Shown here: positions 51,981 through 60,666 of the stretch, in pieces
Layout: every line of letters starts with the position of its first letter
Numbering within the stretch: the stretch's first letter is position 1
Assembly: GCA_036503775.1 (NCBI GenBank)
Contig: DASXWH010000113.1
Coordinates: 1-64,000, forward strand
DNA: 64,000 nt
From: Ohtaekwangia sp036503775
GTDB taxonomy: Bacteria; Bacteroidota; Bacteroidia; Cytophagales; Cyclobacteriaceae
Reading direction: 5' to 3'
Position numbers and translations under genes: made by a program
Notes under the pieces: model-generated
The model's database searches: none
What the model was told of the DNA's origin: nothing
What the model saw: the letters and a program-made list of their open reading frames with translations, nothing else

Positions 51981-53378
51981 GTGGCGTTAATTAAATCGAT
52001 TTCAGGTATTCGTGGAACTATAGGAGGCAAGACAGGTGATAACCTCACTCCGGTAGATGTTGTAAAATTTGCAGCGGCCTATGGTACGTTGTTAAAACAA
52101 AAGAAAGAATCTGTTAAGGTGGTAATCGGCCGGGATGCCCGGCTGTCAGGTGAAATGGTCAGCACCCTGGTGACCTCTACGTTACAGGGATTAGGTATTC
52201 ACGTTATTGATCTGGGACTTTCCACTACACCAACAGTAGAGATTGCCGTACCGGCTGAAAAAGCAAACGGAGGTATTATTCTCACGGCAAGTCACAACCC
52301 TATTCAATGGAATGCACTCAAGTTGCTGAATGAAAAGGGTGAATTCATTTCCGCGAAAGAAGGCGAAGAGATTTTGAAAATCGCGGAGCGGGAAGAATTT
52401 GATTTTGCCCAGGTTACCAAGTTAGGTAAGTACGAAAGGAAGGAAGGGTATATCCAGAAACATATTGACCTGATTCTTAAACTTCCCCTGGTAGATGTTG
52501 CCGCAGTAAAGAACAGAGGCTTTAAGGTAGTTGTTGATGCTGTCAATTCCAGCGGTGGTATTGCTGTGCCCATGCTGTTAAAGGCCATGGGTGTAACGGT
52601 AAAAGAAATGTATTGCGAACCCACCGGTCATTTCCCGCATAATCCTGAGCCTCTGCCAGAGCATCTGACAGACATTATCCGTGAGATTAAAAAAAGTAAA
52701 TATGACTTGGGAATTGTTGTTGACCCGGATGTAGATCGTCTCGCCTTTGTCTGTGAAGACGGAACCCCATTTGGTGAGGAATATACATTGGTGGCTATCG
52801 CGGATTACGTATTAAGCGCAGGGAAGAAGAAGAAAGGCAATACGGTTTCAAACTTGTCATCTACGCGGGCTTTACGCGATGTAACTGAAATGAACGGTGG
52901 CCAGTATTTTGCAGCCGCAGTTGGTGAAGTGAATGTAGTGACCATGATGAAAGAGAATCACGCTGTTATTGGTGGCGAAGGTAATGGCGGGGTCATCTAT
53001 CCTGATCTGCATTACGGCCGTGATGCCCTGGTAGGAATCGCCCTTTTCCTGACACACCTGGCAAAATCAGAATTGAGTGTTTCACGCCTTCGCGCAACGT
53101 ATCCAAGCTATGTTATTTCCAAGAATAAAATTGAGCTTACCGCTGATTTGAATGTAGATAAAGTGCTTGAAGCCGTTAAGAAAAAATACAAGAAGCAACC
53201 CATCAATACGATCGATGGTGTGAAAATTGAATTTGATAAAGAGTGGGTTCATCTGCGAAAGTCGAATACCGAGCCCATCATTCGCATCTATGCTGAATCA
53301 GACATGGAAGTAAAGGCTGACAATCTGGCTAAGAAGATCATTTCAGATATTAAGGAGATTATTAGTGGTAAAGGATAG
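51981..53378 (+). CDS. glmM: Phosphoglucosamine mutase-type phosphohexomutase
   Basis: 465 residues with a GTG start (MALIKSISGIRGT). Four-domain alpha-D-phosphohexomutase: phosphoserine Ser104 in TASHNPIQWN, metal loop DPDVDRLAF near 248, sugar-binding GEGNGGVIYPDLHYGRDAL (near 335) and phosphate-binding RKSNTEPIIRIYAE. GlmM makes glucosamine-1-phosphate for cell-wall UDP-GlcNAc. The relative lacks certainty: phosphomannomutase/phosphoglucomutase paralogues in Bacteroidota look similar. Confidence 0.87.
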   Translation: MALIKSISGIRGTIGGKTGDNLTPVDVVKFAAAYGTLLKQKKESVKVVIGRDARLSGEMVSTLVTSTLQGLGIHVIDLGLSTTPTVEIAVPAEKANGGIILTASHNPIQWNALKLLNEKGEFISAKEGEEILKIAEREEFDFAQVTKLGKYERKEGYIQKHIDLILKLPLVDVAAVKNRGFKVVVDAVNSSGGIAVPMLLKAMGVTVKEMYCEPTGHFPHNPEPLPEHLTDIIREIKKSKYDLGIVVDPDVDRLAFVCEDGTPFGEEYTLVAIADYVLSAGKKKKGNTVSNLSSTRALRDVTEMNGGQYFAAAVGEVNVVTMMKENHAVIGGEGNGGVIYPDLHYGRDALVGIALFLTHLAKSELSVSRLRATYPSYVISKNKIELTADLNVDKVLEAVKKKYKKQPINTIDGVKIEFDKEWVHLRKSNTEPIIRIYAESDMEVKADNLAKKIISDIKEIISGKG

Positions 53379-53386
53379 CCGTTATC

Positions 53387-53469
53387 CCTGCCTACCGGCA
53401 GGCAGGCGTTAATCGTTAATCGTGTGTGTGAAGCATGTCCCTGCACACGATTAACAGATAACGATTAAC
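53387..53469. repeat. Two palindromic elements between glmM and cysteine desulfurase
   Basis: First, CCTGCC-TACC-GGCAGG (53387-53402) with an extra CAGG after it. Second, CGTTAATCGTTAATCGTGTG (53407-53426) is matched by CACACGATTAAC and ACGATTAAC (53444-53469), the complement of the word GTTAATCGT present twice in each arm. The right arm runs into the -7 element of the next gene. Confidence 0.75.
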
Positions 53470-53473
53470 TTTG
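53466..53473 (+). promoter_or_regulatory. -7 element of the cysteine desulfurase gene
   Basis: TAACTTTG is an exact -7 match ending 20 bases before the ATG at 53494. It overlaps the last four bases of the second inverted repeat, so hairpin and promoter share sequence. Confidence 0.55.
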
Positions 53474-53493
53474 TAGTCTCATTGACCGAAAAC

Positions 53494-54630
53494 ATGCGAA
53501 TTTACCTTGATAACGCAGCTACTACTCCCCTTGATCCGGAAGTATTTGAGGCTATGAAGCCTTTTATGCTGGAAGATTTTGGGAACCCCTCTTCCACGCA
53601 CGCGCATGGGAGAAAGGTGCGGGCTGCTATTGAATCTGCCCGTAAGAAGATTGCCGAACTGCTGAATTGCACTCCCGGAGAAATTATTTTTACTTCCGGA
53701 GGAACAGAAGCCGATAACGCCATCATTACCAGTGGCATTCATACTTATGGAGTCCGCCATGTTATTTCTTCGCCTATCGAGCATCATGCCGTAGAAAGCA
53801 CGCTTCATAACCTTGCTGCAAAAGGGTTGATTCAACTTCATCTGGTAAATCTGGACTCCAAAGGTCATGTTGATCTTAATCACCTGGAAGAATTGCTTCA
53901 TAACCATTCTGGTGCGCTGGTTTCGTTAATGCATGCTAACAATGAAATAGGCAACCTTCTTGATATAGAATATGTGGGAGGACTTAGTGAAAAGTACAAT
54001 GCTTATTTTCATTCCGATACCGTGCAGACGATAGGTCACTATCGTCATGATCTTCAAAAGATCAAAGTTCATGGACTGACAGCAGCCGGACACAAATTCC
54101 ACGGGCCAAAGGGCACTGGATTTATGTTCATCCGGAAAGACAGGAAAATACAGCCCTTTGTTTACGGAGGTGCGCAGGAACGAAACATGCGTGGAGGAAC
54201 CGAAAATGTGTATGGCATTATCGGGTTGGCAAAAGCGCTTGAGATAGCCTATCGTGACATGAATGAACATGAGAAACAGATCCGATCACTGAAGTCGCGC
54301 ATGATCGAGAGATTGAAGGCTATTCCCGGTGTTACATTTCACGGTGATTCAGAAAATCTTGATCGCAGTCTCTATACAGTGTTAAATGTGAGCCTGCCTG
54401 AATCCGATGAAAACGAAATGATGCTTTTTAACCTTGACCTGCAGGGCATTTCAGCTTCAGGAGGCAGCGCCTGTTCCAGTGGTGCCACGCAGGGATCACA
54501 CGTGTTAGGTGCATTATACCCTCAATCCAGGCGGGGGGCTATCCGTTTCTCATTCAGTAAATACAACAAACCGGAGGATATTGACGTTGCTGTAAAAGTA
54601 TTATCTGAGCTTTGTAAAATTCCTGCTTAA
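53494..54630 (+). CDS. Cysteine desulfurase (NifS/IscS family)
   Basis: 378 residues. PLP-dependent class V aminotransferase fold opening with YLDNAATTPLDPEV. The PLP lysine is Lys201 in AAGHKFHGPKG; the persulfide-forming cysteine is Cys327 in SGGSACSSGA on the long flexible loop typical of class I (NifS/IscS) enzymes. It supplies sulfur for Fe-S clusters or tRNA thiolation; no isc or suf genes are next to it, so the pathway is open. The ATG at 53494 is preferred to the TTG 12 bases upstream. Confidence 0.93.
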   Translation: MRIYLDNAATTPLDPEVFEAMKPFMLEDFGNPSSTHAHGRKVRAAIESARKKIAELLNCTPGEIIFTSGGTEADNAIITSGIHTYGVRHVISSPIEHHAVESTLHNLAAKGLIQLHLVNLDSKGHVDLNHLEELLHNHSGALVSLMHANNEIGNLLDIEYVGGLSEKYNAYFHSDTVQTIGHYRHDLQKIKVHGLTAAGHKFHGPKGTGFMFIRKDRKIQPFVYGGAQERNMRGGTENVYGIIGLAKALEIAYRDMNEHEKQIRSLKSRMIERLKAIPGVTFHGDSENLDRSLYTVLNVSLPESDENEMMLFNLDLQGISASGGSACSSGATQGSHVLGALYPQSRRGAIRFSFSKYNKPEDIDVAVKVLSELCKIPA

Positions 54631-54680
54631 CTTCACGCGATTTTTTCAAACTATCTTAAATTCAATTGCATCTCTAATTC

Positions 54681-55658
54681 ATGAAATTTTTCAATCTCGT
54701 TCTTCTGGCCTCATTCAGCTTGCTCTTGTTTTCATGTGGTCCTGACCCGGAAGAGAAAAAGGTGTTTCCGAAAGCTACTCATTTATATTTTTCAGACTAT
54801 CCGGAAAAGCGGGTAGGTGTAATGGATATCAATGTTACCGATCAGTTTGATGTTGTGGCTGACAACAGCGATGGTCTTGACACCATCTCCGGAATAGCTG
54901 TTGATTTCATCGGTGGGAAAGTGTATGCAGTTGAAGAATTAAACAATCGGATAGTTCGCTTTAATATAGATGGCACGGGTTCGTTCGAAGTATTGTACGA
55001 TGCAGAAGACAGTGTGAACTTCCCTACCAGCATAGCAGTTCATCCAGCTTCCAACACGTTGTATTGGGCTAACTCCGGAACGGGTCAGATTAAAAAAGGA
55101 AGCATGACAGGAGGGACAGCATCATCCATAAATTTTGGTATTGATACGGTGGTGACGTACTGCTATGGGCTGGTTGTAGATTCAAAGAATAAGCTGATCA
55201 TTTTTTCTGACCTCGCCAGAAATGCGGGTATTTGGTACGCCAAGACCGATGGTACTAAAATCGATGGACTTAATACCGTATTGCCTCTTTTCTCAAGAGC
55301 CTCTTCAAGTGGAACTGTTCTCCGTAATCCATCTTCCATTTTTCTGGATGAAGAGAACAAACGGATCTACTGGGCTGATGAAGGTCTGAATGCTATTTCT
55401 GTAGGAATTTACGTTCAGTATACAGACACGCAACTTGCCGGATCAAGTTCAGGACTTGTGTTTGATCATGAAGACAACCTGGATCGCCCGGATGCAATAG
55501 CTGTAGATAATGGAAATGAAAAAATATACTGGAGTGAAACCGGAGTGAGCGGGCACAAGATCGTTCGCGGAAATTTAGATGGAACCGGTGACCTGGAAAC
55601 CATACTGGAAGATGTGGAGTCGTATGGTATGGTGTTGAAATTCGAAGATAAAGACTAG
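54681..55658 (+). CDS. Lipoprotein with LDL-receptor YWTD-type beta-propeller
   Basis: 325 residues. The signal peptide ends in LLLFSCG, so it is lipidated at Cys19. The mature part is a six-bladed propeller of class B LDL-receptor (YWTD) repeats: LYWANSGTGQIKKGSMTGG, IYWADEGLNAISV, IYWSETGVSGHKIVRGNLDG. Such propellers in Bacteroidota are outer-membrane or periplasmic; ligand unknown. It ends 18 bases before the converging MutS-like gene. Confidence 0.85.
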   Translation: MKFFNLVLLASFSLLLFSCGPDPEEKKVFPKATHLYFSDYPEKRVGVMDINVTDQFDVVADNSDGLDTISGIAVDFIGGKVYAVEELNNRIVRFNIDGTGSFEVLYDAEDSVNFPTSIAVHPASNTLYWANSGTGQIKKGSMTGGTASSINFGIDTVVTYCYGLVVDSKNKLIIFSDLARNAGIWYAKTDGTKIDGLNTVLPLFSRASSSGTVLRNPSSIFLDEENKRIYWADEGLNAISVGIYVQYTDTQLAGSSSGLVFDHEDNLDRPDAIAVDNGNEKIYWSETGVSGHKIVRGNLDGTGDLETILEDVESYGMVLKFEDKD

Positions 55659-55676
55659 CAAACTCTTTTTACAATC

Positions 55677-57461
55677 TTAGGATCCTGGGATAATTCCCAT
55701 CTTCTTCATCAGAAAAGTAGCATTCATTTTTTGTGCTAATCCTGACTTTAATTTATAGTCGAAAGAAAGCTGATCATTTTCAATGGTAGCTTCAAAACAG
55801 AAATTCCGAATTGCCTCGGGATGACTTTTTTCCAATTCACCTAATGCGAGATCGTGCGTGGCAATCAACGCCAGGCAAGGGTGAGGAAGAAGTTGTTTTA
55901 CCAGGGCAATTGAACCGGATAGTTTGTCGGTTGAATTTGTTCCTTTCAGAATTTCGTCCAGTAAAATAAGGAGAGGTCTGCCACGCTGAAGTTCATCCAT
56001 GATGGATTTCAGTCGGTTGAGTTCAGCGTAAAAATAGGATTGATGATCTTTCAGAGAATCCGCTGCCCGCATACCGGTTCGTAAATGAATCAATGAACAT
56101 TGGAAATTTTTAGCACAAACAGGAGCACCCGCTAATGCCAGGATAAGGTTAACGCCAATCGATCTGAGGAACGTACTTTTCCCCGCCATGTTTGCTCCCG
56201 TGATAATTTGTATCCGCTGATCCTTGCCGATGAGCACATCGTTGGTCACACAATTCTCCCGGATCATAGGATGCCCCAACGCCTGGGCTGATAACGTAAA
56301 TGTGTTGTCGATCTGAGCAAAAGTAAATTCAGGATGATTGTAAGCAAAAGTTGCCCAGCTACAAACCACTTCAGCTTCCGTTACAGTCTCTAACCAGCGT
56401 TCAAGTTTGTTACCATGTTTTTCTTTCCATTTCTCCAGCCGGTAAATGCATTGAAGGTCGTAGAGCAATACACTGTTCACCAGCAAATTCATCATGAAGT
56501 TCATCCGGGCATCGAGAGCGTTGACCAGCGAGGATAATTCTTTTACGGATGTTCCGGCTTCCTGCGCATCCTGACGCAGTCGTTGTAACCGCGAAGATTT
56601 AAATTCACCTTTCTCCAGGTGTGCCAGTAGCCCTGCATACTTTTCAAGAACATTCTTTTTCCGGCTGATGTAGTTGTGGAACGCATTTACTTTTTTTATA
56701 TGGAACCCGAGAAATGCCCATTGAAATAAAGCCAGCCCCACGGCAAAAATGTTAGCTTCAGGAATGAAGAAAGCCGTCAGTATTGAACCCACGGTGAGAA
56801 CCGGAATAACGGTAAGGACATATCGGTAAAATTTTTTCCCGAAAAGAAATGAGGGTTGTTTTGCCCATTGCTGAAGCTGAGCTCTGTCTGAAGGTAATTC
56901 CGGAATTTCCATTCCTCCGGCCTGCAAATGTTGTTGGAAATCGGTTAAGGGTGTCAGCTCCTGAATAGCTTGCTGCTGGCTGAGAATTTCTTCCGCTGTG
57001 GATAAGGATGTTGTCAGGCCGGCAGCAAATTTTTTCCTGCCACCTAATGTATTGCACCGGTTGGCGTATTGAAAGAGCGAACCCTCTCCGAAAAGATCAA
57101 GATCATGTGAATAGGGGTGGAGCGGGTCGATAAACTCAGTTCCGGCAGACTGCGTGCCGGCATTGCCCTTCAGCAGGCCGATCTCATTGGCGTTTATCTT
57201 CACGAGGTTTTCCAGATGTACCTTCTCCGCAAAAAATTTGCTGTGCTGTTGAACCAGGAACAGAAATATCACCACGAGTGCAGGCACAATAAAGAAAAGG
57301 GTTGGATTGGAGTACCCCAGGTAAAAGAAAAGAATCACCAGTAAGGCAATGGCTATCCGACCATTTGAGATGAGGTTAATCTTCTTATTAACCGAATCGA
57401 GAGATGACTCAAATCGAAGTTTTCGTTGGGTATAAAAATCAGCCAGCTGATTGACGGTCAT
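55677..57461 (-). CDS. Membrane-anchored MutS-related ATPase
   Basis: 594 residues from the ATG at 57461; a start at 57512 would add 17 residues and overlap the upstream gene. Two membrane helices lie near residues 30-70 and two more near 195-245, which canonical MutS lacks. The C-terminal part is a MutS family ATPase: Walker A TGANMAGKSTFLRSIG, Walker B LLILLDEILKGTNS and the ATHDLAL switch. The mismatch-recognition domain is absent. Short, membrane-bound MutS relatives are common in Bacteroidota; their job is not known. Its upstream neighbour encodes free-methionine sulfoxide reductase. Confidence 0.86.
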   Translation of the reverse strand: MTVNQLADFYTQRKLRFESSLDSVNKKINLISNGRIAIALLVILFFYLGYSNPTLFFIVPALVVIFLFLVQQHSKFFAEKVHLENLVKINANEIGLLKGNAGTQSAGTEFIDPLHPYSHDLDLFGEGSLFQYANRCNTLGGRKKFAAGLTTSLSTAEEILSQQQAIQELTPLTDFQQHLQAGGMEIPELPSDRAQLQQWAKQPSFLFGKKFYRYVLTVIPVLTVGSILTAFFIPEANIFAVGLALFQWAFLGFHIKKVNAFHNYISRKKNVLEKYAGLLAHLEKGEFKSSRLQRLRQDAQEAGTSVKELSSLVNALDARMNFMMNLLVNSVLLYDLQCIYRLEKWKEKHGNKLERWLETVTEAEVVCSWATFAYNHPEFTFAQIDNTFTLSAQALGHPMIRENCVTNDVLIGKDQRIQIITGANMAGKSTFLRSIGVNLILALAGAPVCAKNFQCSLIHLRTGMRAADSLKDHQSYFYAELNRLKSIMDELQRGRPLLILLDEILKGTNSTDKLSGSIALVKQLLPHPCLALIATHDLALGELEKSHPEAIRNFCFEATIENDQLSFDYKLKSGLAQKMNATFLMKKMGIIPGS

Positions 57462-57495
57462 GAGAGGAGATTGATTTAATGAATATGAAGACTGT

Positions 57496-57981
57496 TTAGA
57501 TGAATTTCTCAATCAAGCGCATTAATTTTTCCAGCGCAGATTTATCAACCTCATCGAAATCATTGAGTTGATCACTATCAACGTCCAGTACGAGTTTTAC
57601 GTCACCAGTTTTTGAGAAAGCGGGCAATACGATTTCCGATTTTGATGCCGAGCTGCAGGCAATGTGCCCGGGAAACTCATCGACATTGGGAACGAGTATC
57701 GTTCTTTTTTCCTTCCAGGAGGTTCCACATACTCCCTTTCCAAAATTTATACGGGTGCAGGCTATTGGTCCCTGAAATGGCCCCAGTACCAATTGGTCGT
57801 TTTTTACAAGATAAAACCCAACCCAGAAAAAATTCAGGCTTTGTTTAAGTGCTGCGGCAATATTGGAAAGATTCGCCACTACATCACTTTCATCGGAAAT
57901 AAGGGCTTCAATTTGTGGCAATAACGTTTCGTAGCGTTCTTTTTTATTTGCTGATGCGGAGATGATTAATTCTTCGGCCAT
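57496..57981 (-). CDS. msrC: Free methionine-(R)-sulfoxide reductase (GAF domain)
   Basis: 161 residues, one GAF domain. The redox cysteines are Cys75 (IACTRI), Cys85 (GVCGTSW) and Cys109 (HIACSSAS), in the blocks that mark fRMsr enzymes; WVGFYLVK and ILVPNVDEFPGHIAC are also typical. It reduces free Met-R-sulfoxide with thioredoxin. It is followed within 35 bases by the MutS-like gene, so both are likely on one transcript. Confidence 0.92.
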   Translation of the reverse strand: MAEELIISASANKKERYETLLPQIEALISDESDVVANLSNIAAALKQSLNFFWVGFYLVKNDQLVLGPFQGPIACTRINFGKGVCGTSWKEKRTILVPNVDEFPGHIACSSASKSEIVLPAFSKTGDVKLVLDVDSDQLNDFDEVDKSALEKLMRLIEKFI

Positions 57982-58036
57982 GAGGTTTTAGTTATCAGTC
58001 AATGGTTCTTTCTGTAAATTAGCCTTTCAATTTTCT

Positions 58037-58738
58037 ATGAAACGAATTCACGTTGCACTGGTTGGTGATTTTAATAAAAACAAACATACGCATCTTGCGC
58101 TGAATGATGCCGTAGAACATGCCCGTGCTCACATTAATTTCGAGCTGATCACGACCTGGTTCCCTACCGAAAATATTGCAGACCCTGCTCTGTTTCGGAA
58201 TTCTTTTCAAGCCGTTTGGTTTACACCGGGATCACCCTACAAAAATGACGAGGCAGTTTATGATACAATACAATGGGTAAGGGAAAATAATTTCCCTGCT
58301 TTAGGAACCTGCGGAGGATTTCAATACATGGTGGTGGAATATGCCCGTAACGTTCTGGACTTCAGGGATGCCGGTCATGAAGAAAGCGAACCTGACGTAT
58401 CACAACTCGTGATTTCAAAGCTGAGTTGTTCCCTGAAAGGCCAACAGGAGGAAGTCCGGATAACCGATCGTAGCTCGTGGCTATACCATGTATTGAAGCA
58501 GGATAAGATTACCGGCTACTTTAATTGCAGTTATGGGGTTAACCCAGTGTATCAGGAAAAGATTAATCAATATCCGTTTGTTTTCACTGCATTTTCGCCT
58601 GAGGGTGAAGTTCGTGGTCTGGAATTAAAAAATCATCCTTTCTTTAAAGGCACTTTATTTCAACCGCCTTTGGAATCTACAGCTGAAAAACCCAATCCAT
58701 TACTCGTAAGTTTTTTTGAGACGGTAGCGACTTTATAA
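58037..58738 (+). CDS. CTP synthase C-terminal-like class I amidotransferase, triad incomplete
   Basis: 233 residues, aligning with the glutaminase domain of CTP synthase only. The nucleophile Cys92 is in GTCGGFQYMVVEYARN. Near the end, HPFF-KGT-LFQPPLES aligns with the CTP synthase block HPFF...FHPEFKS, so the catalytic His is Gln209 and the Glu is Pro211. The classical Cys-His-Glu triad is therefore broken while the Cys is kept. Stand-alone relatives are known, some with selenocysteine at the nucleophile. True activity is unknown. It converges on ribD. Confidence 0.85.
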   Translation: MKRIHVALVGDFNKNKHTHLALNDAVEHARAHINFELITTWFPTENIADPALFRNSFQAVWFTPGSPYKNDEAVYDTIQWVRENNFPALGTCGGFQYMVVEYARNVLDFRDAGHEESEPDVSQLVISKLSCSLKGQQEEVRITDRSSWLYHVLKQDKITGYFNCSYGVNPVYQEKINQYPFVFTAFSPEGEVRGLELKNHPFFKGTLFQPPLESTAEKPNPLLVSFFETVATL

Positions 58739-58750
58739 CGAAGCTCTCTA

Positions 58751-59791
58751 TTATCGATTCCTCATTACCCGTAACAGATCGTTACTGATTTTTACCTGAT
58801 CATGTAAAACCCCGTTGATGTGTGGAGCAGGAATTCCTTTTTCAAAAGTCCTTGTACCGGTAAAAATCCGGGCCTCATCCCAATGCCCGGCATCAATGAA
58901 CATTTGCAGGGTTGATGCTCCGCCTTCTACAATAAGAGATTGTATTTTTTGCTTATACAGGTCTTTAATAAGGTGATCGAGAAAGTTATCCTCATCCAGA
59001 CGGACCAATGAAAGATTGGTATGTTCTATATGCCTGAGAACATTGTAACACAACGTTCGTTGCGATTTATCAAACAGGTTAAGCTTGTCGGACAATTTTA
59101 AATACCGGTCAATAACAATACGGGTGGGGTTTCTGCCGGACCAGTCGCGTACATTCAATTGTGGATTATCGTACGCTGCGGTTTTACGTCCTACCAGAAC
59201 TGCATCTTCTTCTGTTCGCCACTTGTGAACCAATTGCCTGGAATATTCATTACTGATCCACTTTGAATCATAATTTTCGTGAGCAATAAAACCATCTGCT
59301 GTTTCAGCCCATTTCAAAATGATGTACGGACGTTGCTTTTCCATGAATGTGAAAAAGCGTTTGTTCAGTTCGTGTCCCTGCTTATCAAGGATTCCCGTGA
59401 TTACTTCAATACCATTTGCCCGCAACTTCTTTATTCCATTTCCGGAAACCAGCGGATTAGTATCCAGGTTAGCCACCACAACTTTTTTCACCTGATGTTC
59501 AATCAGTAAATCTGCACAAGGGGGAGTTTTTCCAAAATGCGAACAGGGTTCAAGGTTTACGTAAACTGTACTTTCGGCTAATCGGGATTTATCCTGCACG
59601 GAGTGTACCGCATTCACTTCTGCATGAGCTTCACCATATTTTTTATGCCAGCCCTCACCGATTATTTTTCCTTCATGTGTAATGACACACCCTACAAGTG
59701 GATTCGGGCTTACAGCGCCACGCCCTGATTGCGCCAACTCAAAAACACGCTGCATAAAAAGTTCATCTATGTGGTGGTCGTGTTTCTGCAT
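58751..59791 (-). CDS. ribD: Bifunctional riboflavin deaminase/reductase RibD
   Basis: 346 residues. The N-terminal deaminase (about 1-145) has the zinc site HAEVNAVHS and NLEPCSHFGKTPPCADLL; the C-terminal reductase has VLVGRKTAAYDNPQLNVR, NPTRIVIDR and VEGGASTLQMFIDAG. It performs the second and third steps of riboflavin synthesis. No FMN riboswitch is seen, and other rib genes are not here. It is divergent from prmC with a 28-base gap. Confidence 0.95.
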   Translation of the reverse strand: MQKHDHHIDELFMQRVFELAQSGRGAVSPNPLVGCVITHEGKIIGEGWHKKYGEAHAEVNAVHSVQDKSRLAESTVYVNLEPCSHFGKTPPCADLLIEHQVKKVVVANLDTNPLVSGNGIKKLRANGIEVITGILDKQGHELNKRFFTFMEKQRPYIILKWAETADGFIAHENYDSKWISNEYSRQLVHKWRTEEDAVLVGRKTAAYDNPQLNVRDWSGRNPTRIVIDRYLKLSDKLNLFDKSQRTLCYNVLRHIEHTNLSLVRLDEDNFLDHLIKDLYKQKIQSLIVEGGASTLQMFIDAGHWDEARIFTGTRTFEKGIPAPHINGVLHDQVKISNDLLRVMRNR

Positions 59792-59819
59792 TGCTTATAC
59801 TTGCAAAGATTGCCAAGCC

Positions 59820-60659
59820 ATGAGTAATTCCAAAGAATTGTTTGAGGATTTCGTTTCAGGCATTAAACTGAATGAGACGCGCGAGGAGGTCTGCGGTATT
59901 GCGCGCCTGGTTTTTGAAGATCTGTTTTCCATATCACATACTGATCTGATCAGTGGCAAGCCGTTTCATCCCTCGGCTGAAGAAACCAGTCAGCTTAAAC
60001 ATGTACAAAACAGGATAAATCAGGGAGAACCCGTTCAGTATGTGCTCGGTCATGCATTTTTCTACGGAAGGAAATTTTCAGTCAATCCTTCTGTATTGAT
60101 CCCCAGGCCAGAGACAGAAGAGTTGGTAAACCAGCTATTGATGCATACCCCGTTGCAGTCAGTACTTGACATTGGAACCGGAAGTGGCTGTATACCGATA
60201 ACCATTGCCTGTGAAAATCCAGGTGTCAGCATTTACGCAACTGACATTAGCATTGCAGCACTGACCGTAGCCGGTAGAAATGCGGCTAACCTAAAAGCTA
60301 AAGTCGAATTTTGGGAGCACGATATTCTGACCCAGGAAATTCCCTTTACCAACCTGGATGTAGTGACAAGTAATCCACCCTACATCGCTGAAAGCGAAAA
60401 AAAAACGATGAGACCTAACGTGGTGGACCATGAACCACATCTGGCATTGTTTGTTTCAGATGATGATCCATTACTTTTCTACAGGACAATAGCTTCCAAA
60501 GCACGTACATCTTTACGCGCAGGAGGTGCTATAATCTTTGAGATAAACGAACGTTTTGGTAACGAAGTGGCTTCTCTCCTTTCGGATAACCACTACCGGA
60601 ATATAAGCCTGGTAAAAGATCTTTCCGGGAAAGACAGAATTGTAAAAGGGATCTTATAA
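59820..60659 (+). CDS. prmC: Release factor glutamine methyltransferase PrmC
   Basis: 279 residues. The N-terminal helical domain is followed by the YVLGHAFFYGRKFSVNPSVLIPRPETEELV block (in part), SAM site DIGTGSGCIPIT and the catalytic SNPPYIAESE. It methylates the GGQ glutamine of peptide release factors. The ATG at 59820 is chosen; the frame is open upstream only because it runs opposite ribD. The DUF2520 gene follows after seven bases. Confidence 0.94.
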   Translation: MSNSKELFEDFVSGIKLNETREEVCGIARLVFEDLFSISHTDLISGKPFHPSAEETSQLKHVQNRINQGEPVQYVLGHAFFYGRKFSVNPSVLIPRPETEELVNQLLMHTPLQSVLDIGTGSGCIPITIACENPGVSIYATDISIAALTVAGRNAANLKAKVEFWEHDILTQEIPFTNLDVVTSNPPYIAESEKKTMRPNVVDHEPHLALFVSDDDPLLFYRTIASKARTSLRAGGAIIFEINERFGNEVASLLSDNHYRNISLVKDLSGKDRIVKGIL

Positions 60660-60666
60660 TGTAGCT

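Noticed and set aside
58751..59819. FMN riboswitch near ribD
   Set aside because: The gap between ribD and prmC is only 28 bases, too short for the element, and no conserved stem is seen.
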